Of a DNA stretch of 64,000 nt, positions 1 to 8,109 are shown one piece after another. Position numbers and translations under genes: made by a program. Below the pieces are notes generated by a model, which worked only from the letters and a program-made list of their open reading frames with translations, was not told where the DNA came from and did not search any database. This DNA is from Methylococcales bacterium (GTDB lineage Bacteria > Pseudomonadota > Gammaproteobacteria > Methylococcales > Methylomonadaceae): NCBI GenBank assembly GCA_026399075.1, contig JAPLRR010000086.1, forward strand, positions 1 through 64,000, written 5' to 3'. Within the stretch, counting starts at the first letter, position 1, and each line of letters begins with the position of its first letter.

Positions 1-124
1 ACGGCCTGCTCTTTTGCTGTTTGGAAACTCACGACACCGTGTTACCACGATGCCGCTTCCTCATACTACCAAGGCGTACGGACAATTCCTTGGACGGGAC
101 TTTAACCCGCTAGATTTATTGCTG
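1..124. other. Window edge, no gene recognised
   Basis: This stretch lies downstream of speD and carries no open frame with recognisable protein character. A short plus-strand frame that runs from here into speD looks like antisense coding only. I see no RNA gene or terminator. Confidence 0.4.
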
Positions 125-940
125 TTACTGCGAACGGTCAGCCACTTTTATTTTTTTGCGGCGGTAATTATGACCATAAAAAATCTCGGTCACTTCCCTT
201 TGCAACTTAGCCTCAATCTCAGCTTTTTGGGCATCGCTCAGGTTGCTTTCTTTTTCAAATAAATAATTTTCCAACTCAGTTTCCTTGAGCATCATCTTGG
301 TGTGGAAAATATTTTCCTGATACACATTCACATCTATCATCTGATAGCTTTCTTGGGTATCTTTGGCAATATAGTTCTGGATGGAAGTGATATTGTGGTC
401 GATGTAATGTTTTTTGCCCGAGATGTCACGGGTAAAACCACGCACCTTATAATCCATGGTCACCACATCCGATTCAAAACTATGGATCAAATAATTTAGT
501 GCCTTTAACGGCGAAATCCGGCCACAGGTAGACACATCAATATCCGCACGGAAGGTGCTGATACCGCTGTCTGGATGGCTTTCTGGATAAGTGTGCACCG
601 TAATATGGCTTTTGTCCAAATGCGCCAACACGGTTTCCGGCAACGGCCCCGGCGATTGGCTGTTCATGCTGGGCGGCGGTGGCGCATCACCCTCAGAAAT
701 CAACATGGTGACACTGGCCCCTTGCGGCTCATAGTCCTGATGGGCAATATTAAGAATTTGCGCACCAATAATTTCGGCGACATCCCTAAGAATTTGCGTC
801 AATTTTTTGGCGTTATACGCTTCATCAATATATTCGATATAAGCTTGCTGCTGCTCAGCAGGCGCATAGCAAATATCGTAAATATTGAAACTGAGTGACT
901 TTGTTAAATTGTTAAAGCCGTGTAATTGCAATTTGTTCAA
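125..940 (-). CDS. speD: S-adenosylmethionine decarboxylase proenzyme
   Basis: It decarboxylates S-adenosylmethionine to supply the aminopropyl group for spermidine synthesis in the cytoplasm. The 271-residue length matches the long E. coli-type class (about 264). The self-cleavage site is visible as [13 protein letters not shown], with Lys110-Ser111, where the serine becomes the pyruvoyl group. The conserved Cys near residue 139 sits in [11 protein letters not shown]. The start is six bases downstream of the OsmC-like gene on the same strand, so the two are probably one transcript. An OsmC gene next to speD is also the arrangement known in pseudomonads. Nothing looks damaged. Confidence 0.96.
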   Translation of the reverse strand: MNKLQLHGFNNLTKSLSFNIYDICYAPAEQQQAYIEYIDEAYNAKKLTQILRDVAEIIGAQILNIAHQDYEPQGASVTMLISEGDAPPPPSMNSQSPGPLPETVLAHLDKSHITVHTYPESHPDSGISTFRADIDVSTCGRISPLKALNYLIHSFESDVVTMDYKVRGFTRDISGKKHYIDHNITSIQNYIAKDTQESYQMIDVNVYQENIFHTKMMLKETELENYLFEKESNLSDAQKAEIEAKLQREVTEIFYGHNYRRKKIKVADRSQ

Positions 941-945
941 AACGC

Positions 946-1365
946 TTAAACCTCGATAACTTCAAAATCATGGGTAATTTCTACCCCTGCTTTAGCTAAC
1001 ATAATAGAAGCAGAGCAATATTTCTCTGCCGACAAATTCACCGCCCTTTCAACAGCCGATACTTTTAAGCCACGGCCACTGACCACAAAGTGCAAATGAA
1101 TTTTGCTAAACACACTAGGCACCGCATCCACCCGTTCAGCGGAAAGTTCCGCTACACAATCGGTGATATCATGCTTGCCTTTTTGTAAAATCTGCACCAC
1201 ATCAAATGATGAACAGCCGCCCAGCCCCACTAAAATCATTTCCATAGGCCGTAAGCCCATGTTCCGTCCACCATGGTCTGGCGCACCATCCATCACAACC
1301 GCATGGCCACTGCCCGATTCGCCAACAAACATCACGCCGTCGACCCATTTGACTGTTGCTTGCAT
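946..1365 (-). CDS. yhfA: OsmC family protein, YhfA type
   Basis: This small OsmC/Ohr-fold protein resembles E. coli YhfA along its whole length: the N-terminus [10 protein letters not shown], the loop [15 protein letters not shown] with the first conserved Cys, and [13 protein letters not shown] with the second Cys. OsmC-fold proteins use such a cysteine pair to reduce organic peroxides; the specific substrate of the YhfA branch is not settled. I chose the internal ATG (139 residues) over one nine codons earlier, because it matches the YhfA N-terminus and has GGGG upstream. It is the first gene of a pair with speD. Confidence 0.9.
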   Translation of the reverse strand: MQATVKWVDGVMFVGESGSGHAVVMDGAPDHGGRNMGLRPMEMILVGLGGCSSFDVVQILQKGKHDITDCVAELSAERVDAVPSVFSKIHLHFVVSGRGLKVSAVERAVNLSAEKYCSASIMLAKAGVEITHDFEVIEV

Positions 1366-1392
1366 TTCTTTTCCCCAGTTAAAATGACGCAT

Positions 1393-1863
1393 AGGGTAGC
1401 ATATAAATACCCGTAGACAGAGTTTTCAATGTTAAATTTTTATGACAGCGTGGCAATGGGCGACTTTGATTAACTGAGTAGCATGGAAACCTGAATAGCG
1501 GCCTAGCTTGGGTTGCCTCTTTTCGCAACCCAACAAAAACATACGGAAATGTAGGCTTGGAACAGCATCAACCCAAGCCATGTTCTGCTCCTTGGCTTCA
1601 CCCTTATGCTGGTAGTATAGTGACGAACGGTGAGGCCCAGTAGTTCACATTGCCGCCTAATACTGCAAACCCCCTCCTGCGGATTAACCTACAGCTGCCT
1701 TGCTTCTAGTGGATGGCCGAGGACTTTTTTTAAGCCAGTCCCGTTCGGCCACAAGCTACCCTTTGTTAACCCGAACTAACAGGCTAACACTCCGTATGGA
1801 TTTGCTGGGTTGCGAAAAGAGGCAACCCAACACGACCTATATACCATTGTTTATAGGCGTTTT
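1393..1863. other. Intergenic, MITE-like element
   Basis: No gene is recognisable here. The notable content is two copies of a 22-bp hairpin (GGGTTGC, 8-base loop, GCAACCC) at 1510-1531 and 1807-1828. They are exact reverse complements of each other and enclose about 275 bp. Similar hairpins recur near 30586 and 35292, so this may be a small non-autonomous repeat element. Confidence 0.5.
1510..1828. repeat. Putative MITE bounded by inverted hairpins
   Basis: The left end GGGTTGC-CTCTTTTC-GCAACCC and the right end GGGTTGC-GAAAAGAG-GCAACCC are exact reverse complements and each can fold on itself. The interior has no convincing protein. A degenerate relative lies at 30586-30627. The mobile nature is inference; no target-site duplication was identified. 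Confidence 0.4.
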
Positions 1864-2760
1864 TTATTCACGACGGAGGTATAAACCACCCCCAGTGTTC
1901 TTAACACATAAAGGCATTTTCTCTTGGATTACATCCCCAAACCTATGATGCACATAGGTATTGAAAAATTGGATGCTCCACGCGGAATTATAAGACAAGA
2001 ACGCCCGCAGAAAATAATTTTCATTCCAATATCGCCCTTCTAGCAGCCACTCAGAAGGATAATCAAATGGATAGAACACATCATGAAAATGAACCATAAC
2101 TCCCGGCTGCAAGCGCGGTAAAATCTCAAACATCAGCAGATGTAAATCACTACCACATTTCACCACATGACTTGAGTCAATGAACAAAAGATCACCTGAT
2201 TCTAAGGCCAGAAAAATGTCGAGTGGAACATCTTGGATTTTTTTGTCGATTAACCTGACTTGCTGCCTGTCATCTTCTTTAAACAAGCTAATAAGCCGAT
2301 CTGGAAACGGTTCAACAAAAGTGATTTCTGGCCTTTCAGGAAAAAACCTATCAATGGTATCCAGCATCACAGCCGATGAAAAACCTGACCCGACTTCAAC
2401 TATTTTCTTCGGCTTGTGTTTTCTTAGAAAGCTATAAAGAAAAATCGCATCTGAATAGCTAAACCACACATTGTCATAGTAGTAACGGAATTCAGGTGTT
2501 TGCTTTTCTGGGAATGGCAACTCCTTATAGTAGTCCGCATATTCATCAAGCAATTGTCGTTGGCCTTGTTCGTTCAGGTCAACGCCTAAAACCTCGTTGC
2601 TGGGTGGTTTTCTTGATTCAACATAATCAAGGACATCTTCTTTAGTAGGGATCGGGGAATAGTAATGACCCGGAGGAAAAGCCCCTTGCATTTTTTCCTG
2701 CTCACTGAGATTCCTAATGTATGGCACTCGGTTAATAAGGGCTTTGATGAGTTGTTTCAT
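1864..2760 (-). CDS. Class I SAM-dependent methyltransferase
   Basis: This 298-residue cytosolic protein has a Rossmann-type methyltransferase core in its middle. Motif I reads KIVEVGSGFSSAVML near residues 120-132, an acidic strand follows (ITFVEPFPDRL), and a post-core strand reads GDLLFIDSSHV. This pattern fits the Methyltransf_24 group, often linked to polysaccharide or secondary-metabolite modification. The substrate is unknown. It stands alone between repeat-rich intergenic stretches. A TTTAAAGGAAAAG stretch just before the ATG gives an acceptable ribosome binding site. No truncation is seen. Confidence 0.8.
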   Translation of the reverse strand: MKQLIKALINRVPYIRNLSEQEKMQGAFPPGHYYSPIPTKEDVLDYVESRKPPSNEVLGVDLNEQGQRQLLDEYADYYKELPFPEKQTPEFRYYYDNVWFSYSDAIFLYSFLRKHKPKKIVEVGSGFSSAVMLDTIDRFFPERPEITFVEPFPDRLISLFKEDDRQQVRLIDKKIQDVPLDIFLALESGDLLFIDSSHVVKCGSDLHLLMFEILPRLQPGVMVHFHDVFYPFDYPSEWLLEGRYWNENYFLRAFLSYNSAWSIQFFNTYVHHRFGDVIQEKMPLCVKNTGGGLYLRRE

Positions 2761-2907
2761 ATTTCTTTTCCTTTAAAGGCTAAATGAAGAAGTTAAGGCA
2801 CTACCTAGATTTTACTACGTTACATCGAGGCTACTTGCTTTTTGTAATCCCGTTCGTCACGGTTTTGATGTTCCCAGAAGCGCGGTTGCAAAACCGTTTG
2901 TGCCCGT

Positions 2908-3099
2908 TTATGTTTTTGTGCTACAAAAAAAGGGGAGTTTATATTTGTCCAGGCAATAGCGGGGGAAATATCCTTTTATCGCATTCCAACGCATTGAATA
3001 ATCATTGTTGTCCGGCGGCAGTGTCCAAATGCAATGCAGATGTTCCGGCAACAGCACACGCCGCTTGAGCGTTGACTTAAGCATTATTGACCATGACAT
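2908..3099 (-). pseudogene. REP-associated (RAYT/Y1) transposase remnant
   Basis: The translated fragment contains [20 protein letters not shown] followed by [12 protein letters not shown]. This is the core of IS200-like REP-associated tyrosine transposases, where the histidines correspond to the HUH metal-binding motif (here changed to HLHC). The rest of the domain, including the catalytic tyrosine region, is missing or out of frame, so this is a dead remnant. It lies beside palindromic repeats of the kind such transposases act on. The family call rests on this one well-conserved segment. Confidence 0.65.
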
Positions 3100-3112
3100 A
3101 TAAAAATTTGAG

Positions 3113-3316
3113 TTAGGCAGTCAACAAATGATGTTCTTCGGCAAATTTGCGTAAGGCATGATTAACCGATGCAGAATCTGGAAAAAGTCTGTGTAAATCT
3201 GGCTCAACAATAACTAAATTTGCGCTTTCACGGTATTGGTTTACGTATTTTCCTCGTATACCAGATTTAATTAGCTCGGCTGAATATTCAGGTCTTAAGG
3301 TATCTTCATTGTTCAT
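3113..3316 (-). CDS. Small antitoxin-like hypothetical protein
   Basis: This 67-residue protein starts at [12 protein letters not shown] and contains [33 protein letters not shown] and a charged C-terminus. The pattern RGKY...L.PD...FPDS.SVN.AL is seen in a widespread family of small proteins of unknown function, often near or in toxin-antitoxin loci. The frame continues upstream to 3571, but that extension runs through a GGGGC tandem repeat and a palindrome, so I chose the internal ATG. No strong ribosome binding site is visible. No toxin partner is recognisable next to it; upstream lies a transposase remnant. Confidence 0.6.
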   Translation of the reverse strand: MNNEDTLRPEYSAELIKSGIRGKYVNQYRESANLVIVEPDLHRLFPDSASVNHALRKFAEEHHLLTA

Positions 3317-3330
3317 ATGCGTTTCGCTCT

Positions 3331-3359
3331 GGGCGGGGCGGGGCGGGGCGGGGCGGGGC
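3331..3359 (+). repeat. GGGGC tandem repeat (G-quadruplex-prone)
   Basis: The plus strand carries six runs of three or four guanines separated by single cytosines. It lies 15 bases upstream of the start codon of the 67-residue gene on the opposite strand. Such runs can form a G-quadruplex on the plus strand, the template strand for that gene, and repeat number may vary by slippage. No function is demonstrated. Confidence 0.8.
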
Positions 3360-3431
3360 AATTGCCGGGCTAAAATAATTCTAATTGTCTCCAATCTTTC
3401 AGCGAAGGATACGACAAGATAATTACCTTTC

Positions 3432-3498
3432 ATAATAACTGGGATCAGAGTAAAGTTAAAGCGCCAGTGACTTAAGTTTACTCTGATCCCAGTTATTT
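3432..3498. repeat. Palindromic repeat with 21-bp arms
   Basis: The arm AATAACTGGGATCAGAGTAA(A) is followed about 25 bases later by its inverse TTTACTCTGATCCCAGTTAT(T). The arms are perfect and could form a long hairpin. It sits between a RAYT remnant and an IS4-type remnant, so it is probably a REP/BIME-like element or a transposon end. Confidence 0.75.
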
Positions 3499-3533
3499 TT
3501 AGATCCTTATTGTTACAATACTTCGGACATATT

Positions 3534-3986
3534 TTAACCTGCCAGTGCCCCGACGTTACAAAGCCCGGCATAGGCGGGCGATGATTTAACCAAATTCAGG
3601 CCCATAGCAAAGCGGGAAGAAAACCGTTCAATGAATAACGCGGCTTTCCAACTGGGGCGACTGATATAGGGTGGCGACAGTTGCCTATCGTGCCAGTTGA
3701 TCAAGTTCAATGCTGTGAAACAGGCATTGAAATGGCTGTGCAGGGCTGCTTCCGAGCGTGCTTGGCAGTGGGTCAGGGCGTCCGGCTCCGTGTCCGTGGA
3801 AAACAACACGGCGTAACTGTTGCCCCTGAGCAAATAGACCAGCACGTGGCAATCGGTTTTGAAATGGTATAAATACGCCCTCACCCGCGACCCGTCGGCA
3901 TCCTTGGTCTTCACAGGCGTTTGTCGTGTCGGCACGGGATAGGCCGTATTAAAGCCGACATCCACTATCGCCGGACATCGGCGCAA
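3534..3986 (-). pseudogene. IS4-type transposase remnant with internal deletion
   Basis: The frame shows the late part of a DDE transposase: YLYHFKTDCHVLVYLLRG, then YAVLFSTDTEPDALT. It jumps directly to HCQARSEAALHSHFN and ALNLINWHDRQ, and ends with FAMGLNLVKSSPAYAGLCN. In intact relatives an alpha-helical segment carrying the catalytic glutamate (a YxARFQIEF-like stretch) lies between DALT and CQARSEAA; it is missing here. The N-terminal catalytic half is absent too. I infer an inactive insertion-sequence fragment; the assignment is from remembered family patterns. Confidence 0.6.
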
Positions 3987-4148
3987 AATTTATCAGACTA
4001 TCGGAAAACTGAAATAAATAGCGTCTAAACGCCTAAAATATAGGGATGTTAGTGGATACACCGCTAGGCAATCCATCAATTATCAGTATGGCATTGGGCA
4101 TGGCGGTTTGCCTATCGGCGAAACCGCCCTACGAACTATTTTGCGGCT

Positions 4149-4664
4149 TTATTTACGGGCACCGGCATTGGGGTCTTTTGTGTCCATAATGCGGTTCAGC
4201 AGGTTGGTTTGTTGGGAAACCCTATCGGCTTGGGTTAGATCAATCATACCTTTAAGATCTTCGAAACGTTTTTCTGCTTCATTAAGGTGTGCGGTTGCCA
4301 AAGCCAAATCAGCACCCTGTACTGCTGAACGCGCCTTTTTCAAATAATCATTGGCGCGGTTGCGGTTGCGGTCAAGTTTATCATTGGCATTGATTTCTTT
4401 GCTTAACTTTAAGGCTTCTTTGATATGCTCGATAATGACTTCGTCACTGTCTTTGTCAGTGCCTGCCGCGCCGCCACTATTCCTTAGCTGAATTGCCTTC
4501 AATGCTTCATTAACTTCACCGACAGTCGCATCAATGCCTTCAATTGGCGTCATCCGGTTATACATACATGCCATACCCATACAAACGGCGGAAGCTGTAG
4601 TCGAAATTAACCCTAAAGAAAGTCCTAGTGTAGTGGCCAAGACAACATTTTTTAATATTTTCAT
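4149..4664 (-). CDS. Secreted helical protein of unknown function
   Basis: The 171-residue product begins with a clear signal peptide (MKILKNVVLATTLGLSLGLI...TTASA, cleavage near residue 26). The mature start is unusually rich in Met and Cys (VCMGMACMYNRM), a possible metal-binding patch. The rest is charged and helical: EVIIEHIKEALKLSKEI, RANDYLKKARSAVQGADLALATAHLNEAEKRFEDLKG. That pattern resembles small periplasmic helical-bundle proteins. I do not recognise the family. It is probably monocistronic: a gap of about 230 bp with a divergent hairpin-free region separates it from glgP. Metal binding is inference only. Confidence 0.75.
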   Translation of the reverse strand: MKILKNVVLATTLGLSLGLISTTASAVCMGMACMYNRMTPIEGIDATVGEVNEALKAIQLRNSGGAAGTDKDSDEVIIEHIKEALKLSKEINANDKLDRNRNRANDYLKKARSAVQGADLALATAHLNEAEKRFEDLKGMIDLTQADRVSQQTNLLNRIMDTKDPNAGARK

Positions 4665-4900
4665 GAAATGTAACCCTCGTTGGTGTTATTTTTATTATTA
4701 GACCTGCAACAACTTACTAGCGCTTAGGCAGGTTAATTAGTTACATGACGGGGGAACTTTATCACATCTCTTATAAATATCTGACATCTTTAAAAAAAAT
4801 AATTCACCGGGAATTCACCACAATAAAGTTGTATGGCGGCCCATGGCTAAGCACCCAGCGCCACGCCTGATCCGCCTAAGCATGGGGCTGAATGGCCAGA

Positions 4901-7408
4901 TTATTTATGCTTTACCACTTGCGGTGTCAATTTCCAAATTTCTCGGTTGTATTCAGTAATCGTCCTGTCTGTGGAAAATTTACCGCTGTTGGCACAATTT
5001 AAAATGCTCATTTTTGTCCAGCGCTCGGTGTCGCTGTAGGCTTCTTCAACCCGTTGTTGGGCATCGACAAAGCTTCTAAAATCGGCGATGGTCATCCACG
5101 GGTCATGGGGGCTTTTAATGGAGTTGATCAGGTCATCAAATATGCCCGGTTCAAATTGGTTGAAATGCCCGGATTCCAATAACTGCACCACCTGCTTTAA
5201 GTCCGGGTCTTGGTTGATGATGGCTATCGGGTCATAGTGGCCGCGTTTGGCTTCAACCTCTGCTTCGGTCAAGCCAAACAGAAAAAAGTTGTCGTCGCCC
5301 ACTTCTTCACGGATTTCAATATTGGCCCCATCTAAGGTGCCGATGGTGATTGCACCGTTCATCATCAGCTTCATATTGCCTGTACCCGAAGCTTCTTTGC
5401 CTGCGGTGGATATTTGTTCGGACAAATCTGCGCCCGGGCATATTTTTTCCATCGCTGACACCCGGTAATCGGGCAAAAACAGCAAAGATAGCTTGTTGTC
5501 AGTGTCAGGATCGGCGTTGATAATTTCTGACACATTATTGATCAGTTTGATGGTTTTTTTAGCCATCCGATAGCCTGGGGCTGCTTTGCCACCGATAAGG
5601 ACACATCGAGGCACCCGTTGGCTCCCCCCTTTTTTGATGACGTTATAAAGGTGGATGACATGCAGCACGTTTAACAATTGGCGTTTGTATTCATGGATGC
5701 GTTTGACCTGCACATCAAAAATAGCGTCCACACTCAAATGCAGGTCGGTGTTGTGTTTTTGTTTTTTATAATCAATCAATCGCTGTTTGGCATCCTGCTT
5801 GACTGCCCGCCAGCGTTTCCTAAAACTGGCATCTTCTGCGTAGGGTACTAACTTTTTTAGCTGTTCCAAATCGGTGATCCAGCCTGAGCCGATGGTTTCG
5901 CTGATCAAGCTGGCAAGTTCGGGGTTACAGGCCGCTAACCAACGGCGCGGGGTCACCCCATTGGTTTTGTTGTTGAATTTATGTGGCCATAAGGCATAAA
6001 AGTCCCGGAATAAACCTTGTTGTAACAATTGCGAATGCAGCTTGGCAACCCCATTCACAGAAAAACTGCCGACTATGGCCAGATGCGCCATCCTGACCTG
6101 CCGTTCATGGCCTTCTTCGATGATGGACATGCGGCGCAGACAATCGGTGTCACCCGGCCAGTGCATAGAAACTTCCGCCAAGAAACGGGCATTAATTTCA
6201 AAAATGATGTCCATCAGCCGAGGCAATAAGCGTTGCATTAATTTGACTGGCCATTTTTCCAAAGCCTCAGGAAGCAAAGTGTGGTTAGTGTAGGCCATGG
6301 TGTTTTTGGTGATCGCCCAAGCCTCATCCCAGGGCAATCCGTGGCTGTCCATCAGCAGGCGCATCAGTTCGGCAATCGCGATACTGGGGTGAGTGTCATT
6401 CAATTGGAAACAGCTGAGCTCGGCAAAACGCCTAACATCGTTGCCGTGCAAGCCCGCCCAACGTGCCAACACATCTTGCAAGCTGGCTGAGGCTAAAAAA
6501 TATTGCTGGCGTAGGCGCAGTTCTTTGCCGTTTTCATTGGCATCATTGGGATATAACACCATGGTGATATTTTCTGCGGTGATTTTTGCTGCCACGGCTT
6601 CGGCGTAATCACCCGCATTAAATTCATCCAAGTTAAACTCTTCAGTGGCCACGGCTTTCCATAAGCGCAAGGAATTGACCGTCCCATTTTTATAGCCGGG
6701 TATCGGAGTGTCAAAAGGGACGGCCAGCACATTGCAAGTTGACACCCAGCAATAGCGCTGATGGCCTTGTTCATCAACCTGCAATTCGGTATGGCCGCCA
6801 AATTTGATGCAGTGCGAATATTCCAGGCGCTCAATTTCCCAAATATTACCGTGGCGTAGCCAGTGGTCGGGCTTTTCAACTTGCTCGCCATTGACTATCG
6901 TTTGGGTAAACATGCCATATTCGTAACGCAAACCGTAACCGATAACCGGCAATTGCAAAGTGGCGCAGCTGTCTATAAAACAAGCAGCCAACCGCCCCAG
7001 ACCACCATTGCCCAAACCGGCATCTTGCTCGCTGCTGATCAGTTCTTCAATATCCAAACCCAGCTCATACATAGCTTGGGTGGCGGCATCGGTGACCCCT
7101 AAATTAAGCATGGCGTTGCTCAAAGTCCGCCCCATCAAAAACTCCATGGACAAATAATAGCCGCGTCGGCAGTCATTTTTTTTGTAGGTCTCGTGGGTGG
7201 CGTTCCAACGCTCCATCAAGCGGTCACGTATCGCCAACGACAAGGCATTGCCGGCATAAAACGGGGAACGGCAGCCCTCATCCCTTCCCAGCAAATGCAC
7301 ATAATATTCTTTAAAATCTTCAATAAAATCCTGTTTTTTTAAACCCTTTTCAGGAAGTTGGGTAATCGATGTTGAAGGGGTGCTATGGACGAATTCTTTG
7401 ATCGGCAT
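4901..7408 (-). CDS. glgP: Glycogen/starch phosphorylase
   Basis: It releases glucose-1-phosphate from glycogen. The 835-residue length is typical. Visible signatures are the N-terminal RRGYYLSMEFLMGRTLSNAM, the glycine-rich DAGLGNGGLGRLAACFIDS, the FDVQVKRIHEYKRQLLN segment and the pyridoxal-phosphate site EASGTGNMKLMMNGA, where the lysine carries PLP. The TIGTLDGANIEI stretch follows as expected. The start fits well with other phosphorylases having a short N-terminal extension. It appears to be a single-gene transcript on the minus strand; no other glycogen genes lie in the window. Confidence 0.97.
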   Translation of the reverse strand: MPIKEFVHSTPSTSITQLPEKGLKKQDFIEDFKEYYVHLLGRDEGCRSPFYAGNALSLAIRDRLMERWNATHETYKKNDCRRGYYLSMEFLMGRTLSNAMLNLGVTDAATQAMYELGLDIEELISSEQDAGLGNGGLGRLAACFIDSCATLQLPVIGYGLRYEYGMFTQTIVNGEQVEKPDHWLRHGNIWEIERLEYSHCIKFGGHTELQVDEQGHQRYCWVSTCNVLAVPFDTPIPGYKNGTVNSLRLWKAVATEEFNLDEFNAGDYAEAVAAKITAENITMVLYPNDANENGKELRLRQQYFLASASLQDVLARWAGLHGNDVRRFAELSCFQLNDTHPSIAIAELMRLLMDSHGLPWDEAWAITKNTMAYTNHTLLPEALEKWPVKLMQRLLPRLMDIIFEINARFLAEVSMHWPGDTDCLRRMSIIEEGHERQVRMAHLAIVGSFSVNGVAKLHSQLLQQGLFRDFYALWPHKFNNKTNGVTPRRWLAACNPELASLISETIGSGWITDLEQLKKLVPYAEDASFRKRWRAVKQDAKQRLIDYKKQKHNTDLHLSVDAIFDVQVKRIHEYKRQLLNVLHVIHLYNVIKKGGSQRVPRCVLIGGKAAPGYRMAKKTIKLINNVSEIINADPDTDNKLSLLFLPDYRVSAMEKICPGADLSEQISTAGKEASGTGNMKLMMNGAITIGTLDGANIEIREEVGDDNFFLFGLTEAEVEAKRGHYDPIAIINQDPDLKQVVQLLESGHFNQFEPGIFDDLINSIKSPHDPWMTIADFRSFVDAQQRVEEAYSDTERWTKMSILNCANSGKFSTDRTITEYNREIWKLTPQVVKHK

Positions 7409-7566
7409 GGTTTAATCCTGAAAAAGTTAACGATAGTCGGGTAAGGATAAGCTCACCAGCAAGGGGGTTAGTAAGGCAATGGCCAGGGTTTCAGCCTTGC
7501 TTTTATAATAGCTTTTGTTTATGGATAGCGGCACAGGCTAACACGCCAGTTGCGTGCTTGCCACGT

Positions 7567-7830
7567 TCAAGGGTGATCAATGGTCGATTTTTGGGGGGCT
7601 GGACAAAACCTTGGGCCTGTTTCCAAAAACTCCCGCGTACAATCATTTTTACGGGTCTGATAACACACGACACAACGGTTTAAGCGGCGCTGATAGCGGC
7701 AATAAGCGCAAACGACTGCACGGCCTAGCCGCTCAAACCTGGGTTTGTTAGCACCCATAAGGACTTGTTGTTCAACATACAAAGCGGCATAAAGGTTCCG
7801 CGCTTGGTTTATTAAGGTATCATTATCCAT
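7567..7830 (-). CDS. Small Cys-rich hypothetical protein
   Basis: The frame gives an 87-residue basic protein from ATG at 7830, with AGGTGG eight bases upstream. It contains a helical N-terminus (DTLINQARNLYAALYVEQQ) and a cysteine cluster CAYCRYQRRLNRCVVCYQ, two CxxC pairs that could bind zinc. I do not recognise a characterised family. Its reality is supported by the ribosome binding site and the paired CxxC motifs only. It lies alone between glgP and acs. Confidence 0.4.
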   Translation of the reverse strand: MDNDTLINQARNLYAALYVEQQVLMGANKPRFERLGRAVVCAYCRYQRRLNRCVVCYQTRKNDCTREFLETGPRFCPAPQKSTIDHP

Positions 7831-7842
7831 ATCAACAGCCAC

Positions 7843-8109
7843 CTATTAGGGTTTATAGCAGTGAGGTCAGGTAATGTCTGCCGGGTTGCCGATTTGTGCA
7901 TTACCTAAAAAAATGTCTAACAGTATAAGCCAGCTTCTTGACAACCCTATTACAAGTAAGAAATTAAAGGGCTGTCTAGCTACACAACCCCATTGAGTGC
8001 GACAGCTCATCTAGCTTCTCATGAGCTTTAGGCAATAGCAGCAGACCTGCGAGGTTTTATAAATCTCGCAGGTCTTTATCCAGGCCACTAATGAGAAGAA
8101 GTTTCCAGC
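7843..8109. other. Intergenic, downstream of acs
   Basis: No gene is seen. There is a short imperfect inverted repeat (GACCTGCGAGGTTTTATAAATCTCGCAGGTC around 8044-8075) that could act as the terminator for acs on the minus strand. I rate that as likely from its 9-10 bp stem, although no clear T-tract follows. Confidence 0.4.
8043..8075 (-). terminator. Hairpin downstream of acs
   Basis: The arms GACCTGCGAG and CTCGCAGGTC flank a loop of about 12 bases, some 35 bases past the acs stop. The stem is strong. Any T-tract on the minus strand is weak, so this may be a Rho-assisted terminator or simply a REP-like hairpin. Confidence 0.45.

Noticed and set aside
14-262. Open frame at the left window edge
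   Set aside because: It overlaps the end of speD antisense and has no ribosome binding site or family pattern.
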